A stretch of 39,861 nt of DNA from Marivirga sericea (GCF_900177665.1 NZ_FXAW01000012.1:2501-42361), one strand, 5' to 3'. Positions 1 to 9,152 are shown, numbered from the stretch's first letter. A program made the numbers and translations. Notes: generated by a model not told the origin, from the letters alone.

Positions 1-193
1 ACTCTCCTTCAAAACTCCTGACCATTTACTCCCCATTCCCTCAACTTTTCTACTGCTTTTCCCGCCTCGCTTTCCGTATTGGGAGTGCAAATGTAGAAGC
101 TTTTTTGCTCTAAACAATGCATAAGGCCAAAATAAATCGGAAGAATTTGTAATGATCAAAGTAAATGTTTTACTATCAGCTTATTATAGCCAA

Positions 194-712
194 TTATTTT
201 TTTGGCGCTTTATAAATCGGAACTGTACTACATGGTTCACCATACATTAATGAACTAACAAAAGGCATCATTCTATTCGTGATTTCTGTAAAAGCGAATT
301 CTGGGTGAGATAAGTCACTGCATCCTTTTATCACAATTTTACCATCCTGAAACTGGCTATAATCAATTTCATTCAACTTTAATCTTAAAATTTCTTTTTC
401 CAATTCGTTAACATCTCCCTGCACGATCAATCTTGCCAGCGAGGAAAGCTTACTAACCAAAAGCATATAAGCCCAATTGGGTATTATGGCATCCTCACTA
501 CAGGTTATATTCACATAGCAATCTTTGTACTGACTCCAGTCATGTTCTTTTACAAAAACACGGAAATCCTTTTCTCGCAAAACCATCCCTTGAAATAGGT
601 TGTCTTTCAGATCTATGGTTTTCCTTTCTAGCGCTTTGTCTACAATGTCTTCCAAATCGAAAGAAACCAAAGGGCTTTTCTTAACTTTATTTATAATCTG
701 CTCTTCCATCAC
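194..712 (-). CDS. DUF2480 family protein
   Basis: The 172-residue protein matches my memory of the Bacteroidota family DUF2480. It has an N-terminal stretch reading about EEQIINKVKKSPLVSFDLED, a central KEHDWSQYKD followed by a cysteine and AIIPNWAYMLL, and the C-terminal MYGEPCSTVPIYK. No signal peptide or membrane segment is visible, so it is probably cytosolic. The family has no function that I know of. It lies 27 bp downstream of tsaB on the same strand and is probably the last gene of the rpmH-rnpA-S41-tauE-tsaB cluster. The start is ambiguous between two adjacent ATG codons (712 or 709). The conserved Cys near position 108 and the conserved CST near the C-terminus might bind something, but that is only a guess. 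Confidence 0.8.
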   Translation of the reverse strand: MMEEQIINKVKKSPLVSFDLEDIVDKALERKTIDLKDNLFQGMVLREKDFRVFVKEHDWSQYKDCYVNITCSEDAIIPNWAYMLLVSKLSSLARLIVQGDVNELEKEILRLKLNEIDYSQFQDGKIVIKGCSDLSHPEFAFTEITNRMMPFVSSLMYGEPCSTVPIYKAPKK

Positions 713-739
713 ATCTCTTTTGAAAATCTTCTGAGCACC

Positions 740-1447
740 TCAACGGTTTAAATCTAAAAATGATTTCTTTTTTGACTTAGGTGAGTAAAATTCTTTACCA
801 TAATTTGGTTCAAAATACGCAAGGTCTTCAAACTGCTCTTTATTATACTTACTAAATGCAATTGCTCCGAAATATTTCGCTGAAGGATCTACGTGATTAA
901 CTAGAATGAAATTTTCAGACTGTTGAGTTAATACATCCCACGCCTTTTTCGCTCCGTTTCCAAAAAGGTATATTTTCTTTTCTTTGTATTTATTAAATGA
1001 ATCCTCTTCTATAATCAAGTTCGACATTTGTTCTATGTCTGAAAGATTCACATCGGAAATCTTATAGAAAACCTCCATCCTTCTTGCATCAAGCATCGGA
1101 ATATAAAATGCACTTGGATCATGATGAAAGTTAATCACTTGTTCTGTCATACTATCAAGAGAGGAAATAGAAATCAATGGGATATCTAGTGCATAGCACA
1201 ACCCCTTTGCCGTGCTTAGGCCTATTCTTAATCCTGTATATGATCCTGGACCAGAAGAAACTGCTATTGCATTTAAATCACTCATTTTCAAGTCGCAATG
1301 TTGAAGCAATTGTTCTATTAAAGGAGATAAAGAATTTGAATGGGACTTTTCTAGAAAAAGATCCGCATTAGCCATCAGTTTGGCATCTTTATGAATTGCC
1401 ACGGAACAAATGGGCGTAGAGGTTTCTATACTAAGAATAATACTCAT
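740..1447 (-). CDS. tsaB: tRNA threonylcarbamoyladenosine biosynthesis protein TsaB
   Basis: TsaB is the inactive ASKHA-fold partner of TsaD in the complex that makes N6-threonylcarbamoyladenosine at position 37 of ANN-decoding tRNAs. The N-terminus (ILSIETSTPICSVAI) and the segment AVSSGPGSYTGLRIGLSTAKG near residues 62-82 are the hallmarks of the family. The length of 235 residues is normal. It lacks the metal-binding HxxxH of TsaD, as expected for TsaB. Its ATG lies inside the end of the upstream permease gene (ATGA, 4-nt overlap), which suggests translational coupling. A cytosolic housekeeping role is secure from family knowledge; I see nothing odd in the gene. Confidence 0.93.
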   Translation of the reverse strand: MSIILSIETSTPICSVAIHKDAKLMANADLFLEKSHSNSLSPLIEQLLQHCDLKMSDLNAIAVSSGPGSYTGLRIGLSTAKGLCYALDIPLISISSLDSMTEQVINFHHDPSAFYIPMLDARRMEVFYKISDVNLSDIEQMSNLIIEEDSFNKYKEKKIYLFGNGAKKAWDVLTQQSENFILVNHVDPSAKYFGAIAFSKYNKEQFEDLAYFEPNYGKEFYSPKSKKKSFLDLNR

Positions 1448-2256
1448 AACAATTCCATCAACTTCTTAATAATGACTAGTACAATAAAAGATGAAAATAA
1501 ATAGCTTACTGAGGAAGCTTTCATTTTCCTACTCAATTTCACTCCCCACCTAGCGGTTAGAAGCGTCCCCACTATTAATGGACCTGCTACTTGGAAAAGA
1601 ATATATCCTGAGTGATTTACATCTATGGTTTTCATAGGCTCTTGAAAAAGATTAAACATCACCATAGCCAAGGAGGTAATAGTAATCACTCCCAGTGAGA
1701 TGGTTTTTGCTTTTTTGACGCCCATTTTAAAGCCTTGATTTAGAAATGGAATAATTACTATCCCTCCTCCTAATCCAGTTAAGGATGCGGTTAAGCCAGC
1801 TGAAAGCCCTGTAAATGTTAACAATCTCTTAGTTCTCTTTGTAGTTTCTTGAAAACTAGCTTGCTTCTTTGCATTTGATAAAGTAGACACTAACATAGCT
1901 ATAAGTAAAAAGATCACTACGATATTAAAGACATCACGAGAATAAAATGGGGTATTCACAATAAAATAAAGTGACAATAAGCCTGCTATAATCGATGAAA
2001 CACTAATGAGTAAAATTTGTCTTGGATAAAATTCACCTTGCCTAAAATGACTGTATGTTGCAAACAAGCCAGCAAAGAAGGTTCCAAAAAGGGAGTTAGC
2101 GATAGTGAATTGCGCAATTTCTTGATCTGGAATTCCAATAAACTGAAAAGCTATCGGCAGAATAAGGATATACACAATTCCTCCACCTACACCTAATAGT
2201 CCGGATATTAAGCCGCCTACTAAACCTGCCAAAAATAACAAGAAATAAAAATCCAT
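1444..2256 (-). CDS. TauE/SafE family sulfite/anion exporter permease
   Basis: This 270-residue, very hydrophobic protein has about eight membrane segments arranged as two similar halves. Each half opens with a glycine-rich turn: GLISGLLGVGGGIVYI near residue 16 and GLTASLTGLGGGIVII near 155. That internal repeat is diagnostic of the TauE/SafE (DUF81) family, whose members move sulfite, sulfoacetate or other small anions across the inner membrane. The substrate here cannot be read from the sequence. Its start overlaps the S41 protease stop by one base (TAATG) and its stop overlaps the tsaB start, so it is embedded in a translationally coupled cluster. The sulfur-assimilation operon is more than 14 kb away, so a link to it is not implied. 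Confidence 0.88.
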   Translation of the reverse strand: MDFYFLLFLAGLVGGLISGLLGVGGGIVYILILPIAFQFIGIPDQEIAQFTIANSLFGTFFAGLFATYSHFRQGEFYPRQILLISVSSIIAGLLSLYFIVNTPFYSRDVFNIVVIFLLIAMLVSTLSNAKKQASFQETTKRTKRLLTFTGLSAGLTASLTGLGGGIVIIPFLNQGFKMGVKKAKTISLGVITITSLAMVMFNLFQEPMKTIDVNHSGYILFQVAGPLIVGTLLTARWGVKLSRKMKASSVSYLFSSFIVLVIIKKLMELL

Positions 2257-3917
2257 TAATTCTTAACTTGAAGAAGGTTTTTATATTGATTCTTATCATT
2301 TAGTAGCATTATTGCTTCCTCAACTTCCTCGTCATTTTCAAAGGAAGACTCAATCATTCCTTGTCTTTTATGATAGCGAGAAATAATCTCTTCTTTGAGC
2401 GCCCTCTTGATTTCTAACTGAAACACTTCCAAATCTTCCTTCTTGTGATTCTCAATTTCATTTTCAAGAGCAGCAATCTCTTCTTCGATGAAATCAAAAT
2501 ATTTATCTTGATTAGCAGTTTCCTTTAGCTCTTTAATCATTTCTTCGGTGGATGTCGTATAGCTATAATTACGTCCAGAAACCCATTTTGTAAATTCTTT
2601 ATACAAATCATCAGAGATATTGAATGCCTTTGGATCTGGCTTCAAATCTACATTTTGATAGTAGTACTCAGTGGCAAAATCAAAGATGAAGCCTTTTTTT
2701 ATTAATTGAATGGTAATCGGTGCATACCCTTTATTAACTACAGCATGGTCAGGTGAAACGCCTCCGCCATCAAAAACTACTCTTCCTGCCCTCGTTTTAA
2801 ACTCGCTTTTTAGAGAATCTGGTATCTTCCCTATACTACCATCTTTGTTTCTGTGGCTATAATCAATTGCTTGAATACATCTGCCACTAGGAATATAATA
2901 CTTGGCTGTAGTAATTTTCAACTGACTGTTGTAGCTCAAAGGCCGAGTGGCTTGTACTAAACCTTTACCAAAACTCTTCTGACCAACTAATACTCCTCTG
3001 TCGTAATCCTGCATAACTCCAGCCACAATCTCAGAAGCGGATGCGCTATTGTTACTGATCAACACTGCTAAAGGAATATTAACATCAACAGGATTCTTAT
3101 TGGCTGTATACGTTTTATTCCATTCTTCTATTTTGCCTTTAGTGCTTACTACCTCTAGCCCTTTAGGAATAAAGATGTTGGAAATCTCTATAGATTCGTT
3201 TAAAAGTCCACCGGGATTCCCTCTCAAATCAAGAATAACTTTTTTAGCACCTTGCCCTTTTAACTCTACCAATGCAGATCGTACTGAAGCGCCAGCACCA
3301 CTTGAAAACTCTGTTAATCTTATATACGCAATATCCCCAGAAATCAAACCATAATAGGGAACACTTTCTATATTGATTCGATCACGATTTATTTCAAAAT
3401 TCAGCGGCTTTTTAACTCCCTTTCTATTCACTTTCACGTCAACCTCCGTGCCTATTTGACCTTTAAGAAGTTTATTGATTTCATCAGTACTGTAATCCTT
3501 AACGGAATTGTTATTGATCTCAATCAGTTCATCTCCAATTTTTACTCCAGCAATCTCAGCTGGAGCCCCTTCCAATATCATCATTACCACATGACGGCCC
3601 TCAATCTCCCCCATTGTAGTTCCAATCCCACCATACTGCCCCGTGGACATGATGCGATAATCTTCAATTCTATCTTCAGGAATAAAGTTAGTGTAAGGAT
3701 CTAAAGATTCTAACATAGCTTCAATACCTGTCTCCATTATTTCCGTAGGATTAATCTCGTCAACATAATAAGTATTGAGTTCCTTGTAAAGTGTGGTGAA
3801 AACGTCTAGGTTCTTAATAATTTCAAAATATCTATCGTTTTTCTTTACTTGGAATGACACCAATGCTATCATACCAATTGCTAGAAGTGTGATTATTACT
3901 TTATTTGAAAGCTTCAT
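2256..3917 (-). CDS. S41 family C-terminal processing peptidase (CtpA/Prc-like)
   Basis: The 553-residue protein is a periplasmic serine protease of family S41. An N-terminal membrane anchor (residues 6-24) is followed by the typical helical segment ELNTYYVDEI, a PDZ domain at about 88-165 (STGQYGGIGTTM, then GAPAEIAGVKIGDEL) and the catalytic domain. The active site is visible: the Ser lies in NNSASASEIVAG (probably Ser293) and the Lys in KSFGKG (Lys318), 25 residues apart as in CtpA. The C-terminal part is long, Glu/Lys-rich and probably coiled coil (about 440-545). It follows rnpA after a 349-bp gap; the rnpA-S41 neighbourhood is, from memory, common in Bacteroidota. The TAATG overlap couples it to the permease gene. 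Confidence 0.93.
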   Translation of the reverse strand: MKLSNKVIITLLAIGMIALVSFQVKKNDRYFEIIKNLDVFTTLYKELNTYYVDEINPTEIMETGIEAMLESLDPYTNFIPEDRIEDYRIMSTGQYGGIGTTMGEIEGRHVVMMILEGAPAEIAGVKIGDELIEINNNSVKDYSTDEINKLLKGQIGTEVDVKVNRKGVKKPLNFEINRDRINIESVPYYGLISGDIAYIRLTEFSSGAGASVRSALVELKGQGAKKVILDLRGNPGGLLNESIEISNIFIPKGLEVVSTKGKIEEWNKTYTANKNPVDVNIPLAVLISNNSASASEIVAGVMQDYDRGVLVGQKSFGKGLVQATRPLSYNSQLKITTAKYYIPSGRCIQAIDYSHRNKDGSIGKIPDSLKSEFKTRAGRVVFDGGGVSPDHAVVNKGYAPITIQLIKKGFIFDFATEYYYQNVDLKPDPKAFNISDDLYKEFTKWVSGRNYSYTTSTEEMIKELKETANQDKYFDFIEEEIAALENEIENHKKEDLEVFQLEIKRALKEEIISRYHKRQGMIESSFENDEEVEEAIMLLNDKNQYKNLLQVKN

Positions 3918-4266
3918 GGACAGTTATTTACTTAATTTTTTACAATACTAATTCATGTTATCTCTTTTGCCGTTCAGTTAAGAAACTGAGAATAATTGAT
4001 CAAATATCTCTAGAGCTATTGCTTTTTTTTTCATTTTTCGCATTTTCTATTTGCTTGACCAAAAGAAATCAGCTAGTAAGCGGACAGGCGAAAAATTCAA
4101 GAATGTTTAATGCTTCCTCCCTCAAGGCCATCGCTGGCTTGTCTGCCACAAGCAGGCCCGCTAAACTTTCCTCCCTCCCGCTCTTCCGAGTTCCTCGGAA
4201 GTGGACGATTAAGTTCTTTTAATACTGAATATGACAATATATATTATCTCTTTTGAATTTCGGTTA
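3918..4266. other. Gene-free stretch between rnpA and S41 gene with GC-rich patch
   Basis: I see no convincing gene here. About 4075-4215 is clearly richer in G+C than its surroundings and contains a small hairpin, CCGAG-TTC-CTCGG (4186-4198 region). A 105-codon plus-strand reading frame spans part of the stretch, but its product is low-complexity and resembles nothing I know. A yidD gene, often next to rnpA, is not present. The patch could be a remnant or an intergenic repeat. Confidence 0.4.
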
Positions 4267-4668
4267 TTAAACTATGAATTCTTGATGCAAACGCTCCAAA
4301 GTCTTTTTTAGTTTTTTAGTTAAAACATCAGATGGCATTTTTTTATCAGAAGTGTAAATATAAGCAATCCTTAAAATTTTACTTAGTTTTTGAGGAGCAA
4401 TCAAATCTTTATGATGCCGATAGGCTTCTCTTACTTGCCGCTTTATAGAGTTTCGGTCGGGGGCTTTTTTAAATTTCCTTTTGGGAACGGAAATCAAGAT
4501 TTGCTGAGGCTTGATTTTAGAATCAAAAGATTCAGCAATATAAATGACCTTAAATGGGTATAAATAAAAAGAGGAGCCTTTTTCAAAAAGCTCCTGAATA
4601 TCATTCCTGTGATGTAAGCGCTCTGTTTTCTTAAAAGAGAAATCGTTATTGCCCGAAATTACAGACAT
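4267..4668 (-). CDS. rnpA: Ribonuclease P protein component
   Basis: RnpA is the basic protein subunit that helps the RNase P RNA cleave 5' leaders from pre-tRNAs. The 133-residue product has the family signature RNSIKRQVREAYR (an RNxxKRxxRE-type RNR motif, near residues 77-89), and before it the FKKTERLHHRNDIQELFEKG opening and VPKRKFKKAPDR. The gene begins 21 bp after the rpmH stop codon, the usual rpmH-rnpA arrangement, and is very likely transcribed from the rpmH promoter. I checked whether the rpmH frame runs on into rnpA: it stops with TAA at 4690-4692. Confidence 0.95.
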   Translation of the reverse strand: MSVISGNNDFSFKKTERLHHRNDIQELFEKGSSFYLYPFKVIYIAESFDSKIKPQQILISVPKRKFKKAPDRNSIKRQVREAYRHHKDLIAPQKLSKILRIAYIYTSDKKMPSDVLTKKLKKTLERLHQEFIV

Positions 4669-4689
4669 GCGCTTAGTTGCATAGAACTA

Positions 4690-4851
4690 TTATTTTCTAT
4701 GCTTACTTTTTTCGTCTGAAACAGTTAATTTATGACGACCTTTCGCTCTTCTTCTCGCCAAAACGTTTCTTCCATTAGCAGATTCCATTCTAGTTCTGAA
4801 TCCATGCTTATTTTTTCTTTTCCTTTGAGAAGGCTGAAATGTACGTTTCAT
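4690..4851 (-). CDS. rpmH: 50S ribosomal protein L34
   Basis: This 53-residue reading frame, translated by hand from the minus strand, opens [18 protein letters not shown] and continues [20 protein letters not shown], the universal L34 sequence. It ends in a short basic tail (SDEKSKHRK). L34 is a small, Arg/Lys-rich protein of the large ribosomal subunit. The gene is the first of a minus-strand cluster and is preceded by an A-rich leader and a near-consensus promoter at 4896-4927. The rnpA gene follows after 21 bp. Confidence 0.96.
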   Translation of the reverse strand: MKRTFQPSQRKRKNKHGFRTRMESANGRNVLARRRAKGRHKLTVSDEKSKHRK

Positions 4852-4895
4852 ATCTTTATATTTTTAAATTTTCTCTTGTTCTTTTGTAAGGGCTG

Positions 4896-4927
4896 CAAAG
4901 ATAAGCAGTTAATTTCTTTTTGCAAAA
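4896..4927 (-). promoter_or_regulatory. Bacteroidota-type promoter of rpmH-rnpA cluster
   Basis: On the minus strand TTTTG (4923-4927) is followed after 19 bases by TATCTTTG (4896-4903), matching the Bacteroidota sigma-factor consensus TTG / TAnnTTTG at about -33 and -7. Transcription would start near 4889, giving a leader of about 38 nt before the rpmH ATG. The match and spacing are read directly; activity is inferred. Confidence 0.75.
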
Positions 4928-5112
4928 CAGTTTTTCAAAATACTATAACAATATCTCGTTTTATATCTCCTTATAAATCATCAACTTTACAATACAGATT
5001 GAAGATTCGCGGCTAGTGATCTATAATGGTCAACAAAGATCGCAATCAATAGATTATTAACCAAAAAAAATCGATCAAACAATTAATCTGCTGAACGACA
5101 AAAATAACACTA

Positions 5113-6813
5113 ATGATTCAATATACATTATCGCAAAAGTATCCGCAGGATTCATTTTTACAAGTAGAGGTATTGGTAAAACCCTCCCAGGCCAATTTTG
5201 AAATGAAACTGCCTGACTGGCGGCCAGGAAGATATCAACTGGGGAATTTTTCCAAATATTTAAGAAATTTTAGAGCTACAAATCCAAAGAAAGAACGCTT
5301 AGATTATAAAAAAACTAATAAAAACACTTGGCAAATACATTGCAAGGATGAATACTGTGTCATTCAATATGAAATTTTCACTTCTACTATTGATGGTGGT
5401 AGCACTTATGTTGATGAAGAGCATTGGTATCTGAATTTTATAAACTGTTTACTCTATCAGCCCGATGCAATGCTGCTGAATCATAAGGTGCAATTAGAAA
5501 TCCCAGAAGACTGGACAGTGGCATGCGGGTTAAAAAAAGAAGGCCGAAATTTGTTTGCCAGCAGCTTCTACGAATTGGTGGATAGCCCTGTTTTAAGCTC
5601 GAGCGACTTGCAGCATCTTCAATATAAAGTTCAGGAAATAGATTTTCATTTATGGTTTAGAGGAAAGGCAGATTTAAGGAAACGAGAGCAAATAATTGAA
5701 GATTTCAAGAAGTTCACGACCTTCCAAATGGACACAATGGGTGAATTTGAAAATCAAGACTATCACTTCTTATTTCAGATTCCTGATGAGAAAGCATATC
5801 ATGGAGTGGAACATTTGAACAGCACGTGTATAGTGTTGGGTCCGGCAAAGGAATTTAATACTGCCAGCTTTTACGATAACTTTCTGGGCATCAGTTCACA
5901 TGAGTTATTTCATTATTGGAACATTATTCGAATAAGACCTAAGGAATTGTATCCTTACGACTTTGAGAAGGAAAACTATTTTTCAACTGGATATGTGGCT
6001 GAGGGTGTAACCACCTACTATGGAGATCTGTTTCTGATTAGAAGCGGAGTAAAAAACTTAGAATGGTATTTGAATGAATTAAATATCTTATTCAAACGAC
6101 ACTTCGAAAACTACGGTCGATTCAACTCATCATTAGCTGACTCGTCTTGGGATTTATGGCTAGATGGCTATGAAGCTGGAATCCCAGATCGTAAAGTCTC
6201 AATTTATGTCAAGGGTGCTTTAATTGCTTTAATACTGGATCTAAAAATCATTTTGGAAACTGAAGGGGAAAAGAGTTTAGATAATGTGATGAGAAAATTA
6301 TGGGACAACTACTATAGGCAGGATAAAGGATTCAGTCCGGAAGACTATTTAAGTACTGCTGAAGCAGTCATTGGTCATGATTTAACAGCGTATTCAAAAC
6401 AATTCATAAACGGTTGTCACCCAATAGAAGAAGAATTGAGCCTCTTATTAGGACAATTCGGATTTGAACTACATTTAAAAGAAAATGAAGACTCATTTGC
6501 TAAGCATTTAGGTTTAAAAACCAATGAAGGCAAAGTTATTGGTCTAGCTCCTGATAGTCCCGCTGAAAAACAATTCAGAATTGGGGATCAATTGATCAGT
6601 TGCGAAAATCATAGATTTAACGAGATTGATACTGGAAATTTCGTAAACAGTGATAAACCAACATATAGCTTTCACATTTTCAGAAACGATGTTCAAAAGG
6701 AAATTAAGCTTCATTCGGGAAAGCGCCTATTTTACAGTCGATTTACTATCAAAGAGAAAAAAAGTGCTGATAACAAAGAAAATCAAATGAAGAAGAAGTG
6801 GTTAAATCTTTGA
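5113..6813 (+). CDS. M61 family metallopeptidase with C-terminal PDZ domain
   Basis: The 566-residue protein belongs to the M61 (glycyl aminopeptidase-like) family. An N-terminal beta domain contains the typical LPDWRPGRYQLGNFSKY (about 33-49). The zinc site HELFH is at 263-267 inside SSHELFHYWN, and the third ligand is probably Glu297 in AEGVTTYYGDLFL. Near 485-545 there is a PDZ-like segment with GLAPDSPAEKQFRIGDQLIS. I see no signal peptide, so it may be cytosolic, although family members also occur in the envelope. It is transcribed alone and ends at a strong terminator, converging on the M48 gene. The natural substrate is unknown. Confidence 0.9.
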   Translation: MIQYTLSQKYPQDSFLQVEVLVKPSQANFEMKLPDWRPGRYQLGNFSKYLRNFRATNPKKERLDYKKTNKNTWQIHCKDEYCVIQYEIFTSTIDGGSTYVDEEHWYLNFINCLLYQPDAMLLNHKVQLEIPEDWTVACGLKKEGRNLFASSFYELVDSPVLSSSDLQHLQYKVQEIDFHLWFRGKADLRKREQIIEDFKKFTTFQMDTMGEFENQDYHFLFQIPDEKAYHGVEHLNSTCIVLGPAKEFNTASFYDNFLGISSHELFHYWNIIRIRPKELYPYDFEKENYFSTGYVAEGVTTYYGDLFLIRSGVKNLEWYLNELNILFKRHFENYGRFNSSLADSSWDLWLDGYEAGIPDRKVSIYVKGALIALILDLKIILETEGEKSLDNVMRKLWDNYYRQDKGFSPEDYLSTAEAVIGHDLTAYSKQFINGCHPIEEELSLLLGQFGFELHLKENEDSFAKHLGLKTNEGKVIGLAPDSPAEKQFRIGDQLISCENHRFNEIDTGNFVNSDKPTYSFHIFRNDVQKEIKLHSGKRLFYSRFTIKEKKSADNKENQMKKKWLNL

Positions 6814-6839
6814 TTAAAATACAAAAGGGTGGGAAAAGC

Positions 6840-6865
6840 GAAAGGCAGCTCCCCAGCTGCCTTTC
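6840..6865 (+). terminator. Hairpin terminator after the M61 gene
   Basis: An 11-bp perfect stem (GAAAGGCAGCT / AGCTGCCTTTC) closes a CCCC loop 27 bp after the M61 stop codon. The plus-strand T tract after it is short, and the minus strand has CGCTTTTCCC after the stem, so it may act in both directions between the convergent M61 and M48 genes. Confidence 0.75.
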
Positions 6866-7039
6866 TATTTCAACCAAAACCTTACAAAGTCATTGACTTG
6901 TATAAGATGTCATAAATGTAAAATGATTTATTTTAGCAGTCAAGCCCCTATTAGAATTTTTTTCAAAATTCTATGAAAAGTTATACTTAAAAACTATATA
7001 TCTAATTAAAGTACAATGCAATTACTGTTGATACATGAA

Positions 7040-7822
7040 TTATTGTTTCAAAGATAATTTAAACTCCTCCCAATTTAAGTCAATGGGTCTTTCTTTTACA
7101 GAATCACTTGCATTTTCGGTGACGAACTGAATTCTTTCCTTCAAAGCCGGGTGAGAAGAGATCCATTCTAAGCCTTCAGGAATCTCTCTATTTTTTTGCT
7201 TTAGTTTTAAGAAAAACTGAGTTAATCTATTTGGATTAATTTGAGCATTGCTTAGATACTGAATGGCATATTCATCTGCCTCTCTTTCCATTCTTCTGCT
7301 GAATCCACTACTTACTACCATTTTGGTGATTTCTTGCATAACTACAGGGTCTCCCCCGGAAATGATAAGTACTAGGGAATTCAACCCTATTTCTTTAACT
7401 AGATTCTTAACTACATGTCTCTTTTCTGCATGAGCTAATTCATGCGCCAAGACTGCAGCTAACTCTTCTGGAGATTCTGTCTGATCAATTAAGCCCGTAA
7501 AAACAAATAATTGTCCATTGAAAGCCGTAAAAGCATTTACCTGATCCGATCTTAAGACGTAGATATCATAATCGTAGCTGACAGTATCCATTCCATTTGC
7601 TAAGCGCTCAAAAATCACGTTCATGACTGAATCTGTAAGCTCTACATCTACTGAATCAAACTCTTTGAAAATTTGACTATTAAAATAATCCGCAATATCA
7701 GCCTCTTGCTCAAGAGAGACCAGATCTTGCTGTTCAGTAGTTGTAGAGAAGTAAGTAAATCCTGCCCAAATTGCTGAAGCAATGATGACAATTACTGCTA
7801 AATCTCGCAGGCTTCTATTCAT
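7040..7822 (-). CDS. M48 family metalloprotease
   Basis: This 260-residue zinc protease has one N-terminal membrane anchor (about residues 7-25) and an envelope-facing M48 domain. HELAH at 127-131 (within AAVLAHELAHAEKRH) supplies two zinc ligands and the catalytic Glu, and EREADEYA near 179-186 supplies the third ligand, Glu181. The segment NAFTAFNGQLFVFTGL before it is typical of the BepA/LoiP and Oma1 side of M48, whose members take part in envelope protein quality control. There is no TPR domain. It lies downstream of the DUF4870 and DUF4389 genes on the same strand, 121 bp away, so co-transcription is possible but unproven. Confidence 0.9.
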   Translation of the reverse strand: MNRSLRDLAVIVIIASAIWAGFTYFSTTTEQQDLVSLEQEADIADYFNSQIFKEFDSVDVELTDSVMNVIFERLANGMDTVSYDYDIYVLRSDQVNAFTAFNGQLFVFTGLIDQTESPEELAAVLAHELAHAEKRHVVKNLVKEIGLNSLVLIISGGDPVVMQEITKMVVSSGFSRRMEREADEYAIQYLSNAQINPNRLTQFFLKLKQKNREIPEGLEWISSHPALKERIQFVTENASDSVKERPIDLNWEEFKLSLKQ

Positions 7823-7849
7823 GTGTATAATATTATTTTTTAATTGTCA

Positions 7850-7865
7850 CCCCGAGTAGTCGGGG
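7850..7865. repeat. Short GC-rich hairpin in the spacer between the M48 and DUF4870 genes
   Basis: CCCCGA-GTAG-TCGGGG forms a 6-bp stem with a 4-base loop in an otherwise AT-rich 121-bp spacer. The surrounding words (GTCA before, GGGGCAAGCTATGG at its end) resemble short intergenic repeats seen in Bacteroidota genomes. It could also serve as a weak terminator for the DUF4389-DUF4870 pair, but no T-run follows. Confidence 0.4.
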
Positions 7866-7943
7866 CAAGCTATGGAATTCACATAGATCTATTCATTCCT
7901 CGCTTGGTATATTAGGGAATCTAGATTTATGCTCATTTTATAA

Positions 7944-8435
7944 TTACATTTTAGGCGGTTGATTGACAATTTTTTCAGTAACAAAATCTTTCTTCTTAAA
8001 GACCGACTGATACGATACTCTACCAAAAAACAAGAAATAATACATTTCCCCTTTTCTTGCTTTCACTGCACCTATAATACTGAAAATGATATAAATTAGG
8101 TTAGCTACACCTACTAGCCATAAATAGCCTTTGAATACATCAGTAAAGGCATAATCCAAGAAAATTATTCTTGCACCCCAAAATACAGCTATAGCATTCA
8201 AAATACTAGTTGGCAGTTGACTCAATAGTGATTGTAAAGAGTGAAATCTAACGAACAAACTCTTTCCTTTATTGATATAGTAATAAATAATAGCCGCAAC
8301 TAAATTCAAAATAGGCAAAGGAAGCCCAGCTCCTAATGCTGCAAACATCATCAAATAGGCCCCCATTGCATCTTCCTTCTCTCGAATATCTAACTGATCA
8401 GGCTGCGGAATTGGATTGAAATTTTCTTCTGTCAT
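7944..8435 (-). CDS. DUF4870 domain-containing membrane protein
   Basis: A short charged N-terminus (residues 1-24) leads into a first membrane segment rich in Ala/Gly/Leu, then a loop reading SLFVRFHSLQSLLSQ that is typical of DUF4870/Tic20-like proteins, and two more hydrophobic segments before a Lys-rich tail. The 163-residue length is usual. Function is unknown; members are small inner-membrane proteins. The gene starts 2 bp after the stop of the DUF4389 gene, so the two are surely co-transcribed. Confidence 0.75.
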   Translation of the reverse strand: MTEENFNPIPQPDQLDIREKEDAMGAYLMMFAALGAGLPLPILNLVAAIIYYYINKGKSLFVRFHSLQSLLSQLPTSILNAIAVFWGARIIFLDYAFTDVFKGYLWLVGVANLIYIIFSIIGAVKARKGEMYYFLFFGRVSYQSVFKKKDFVTEKIVNQPPKM

Positions 8436-8437
8436 AA

Positions 8438-9028
8438 TTATAAAGGTTTACCTGAAAATGGAGGGTATACATCAGTCATGTATGACATATAAAGGTTCAC
8501 TCGCGTTTGCCACCTTAAGGTTCCCACTATAAATTCATGCCAAGACTTAGGGAATTCACCAGTAAAAAGCACTACCCACCATGCAATAAAAACTAAAATT
8601 TGTGTCCAAATAAATCGGAAAAAAAGGATAAAAGCATGTGGAATGATCACGTAAATCGGACCAAAAAATAATCTCAACAGAACCAATCCTCTGCTTATTC
8701 TTTCAGGATATTGAACATCTACCTTCACATAATCATCTTGTGCATCTAAGCCAAAGGGAGGGTAATCATCAACTAAATTAAATAGCCTTGCACTTACTCT
8801 AGTATTCCATCGGATCAATTTTACTTGGTATTCAAAGAAGCTCTGGGGATATCTACCTGTAAAAAGTACCACCAAAAAAGCTATAAAACCTAAAATGGCA
8901 CCCCACAACCCCATGAAAAAAAGTAAAAACAGATGCGGAATCGCTATATATATAAATCCGAAAAAAGTTCTCAATAATAATTCACCCCGAGAATAGTGGT
9001 CTTGATGTTTAATACTAAAAGTTAACAT
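8438..9028 (-). CDS. DUF4389 domain-containing membrane protein (two-repeat)
   Basis: The 196-residue protein is an internal duplication. The first half (about 1-95) and the second (about 100-196) share the order basic/aromatic start, YSRGELLLR or ISRGLVLLR, then YIAIPH or YVIIPH, a hydrophobic segment, VVLFTGRYP or VVLFTGEFP, an aromatic-rich RW-NTRV or RW-QTRV stretch and a DDYPPF or DVYPPF end. This layout is that of DUF4389 proteins. There are about two membrane hairpins. Function is unknown. It is the upstream partner of the DUF4870 gene. Confidence 0.75.
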   Translation of the reverse strand: MLTFSIKHQDHYSRGELLLRTFFGFIYIAIPHLFLLFFMGLWGAILGFIAFLVVLFTGRYPQSFFEYQVKLIRWNTRVSARLFNLVDDYPPFGLDAQDDYVKVDVQYPERISRGLVLLRLFFGPIYVIIPHAFILFFRFIWTQILVFIAWWVVLFTGEFPKSWHEFIVGTLRWQTRVNLYMSYMTDVYPPFSGKPL

Positions 9029-9152
9029 AGTGATTGTTGGTTTAGTGAAACCCGAAATTGTAAAATAATATGATAAATTACAATTTTTATGCTATTTATA
9101 AACACTAGTATTATCTACAGTAATTTACAACTCACTTTCACTCAATAAAAAA

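Noticed and set aside
1-193. Possible gene end at the left edge
   Set aside because: No frame with a recognisable product or RNA fold can be supported in 193 bp.
3905-4222. A 105-codon plus-strand frame next to the S41 gene
   Set aside because: It begins inside the S41 start region on the opposite strand, has low-complexity composition and no family resemblance.
4666-4851. Possible in-frame fusion of rpmH and rnpA
   Set aside because: Codon-by-codon reading shows a TAA stop at 4690-4692 and a separate rnpA ATG 21 bp later.
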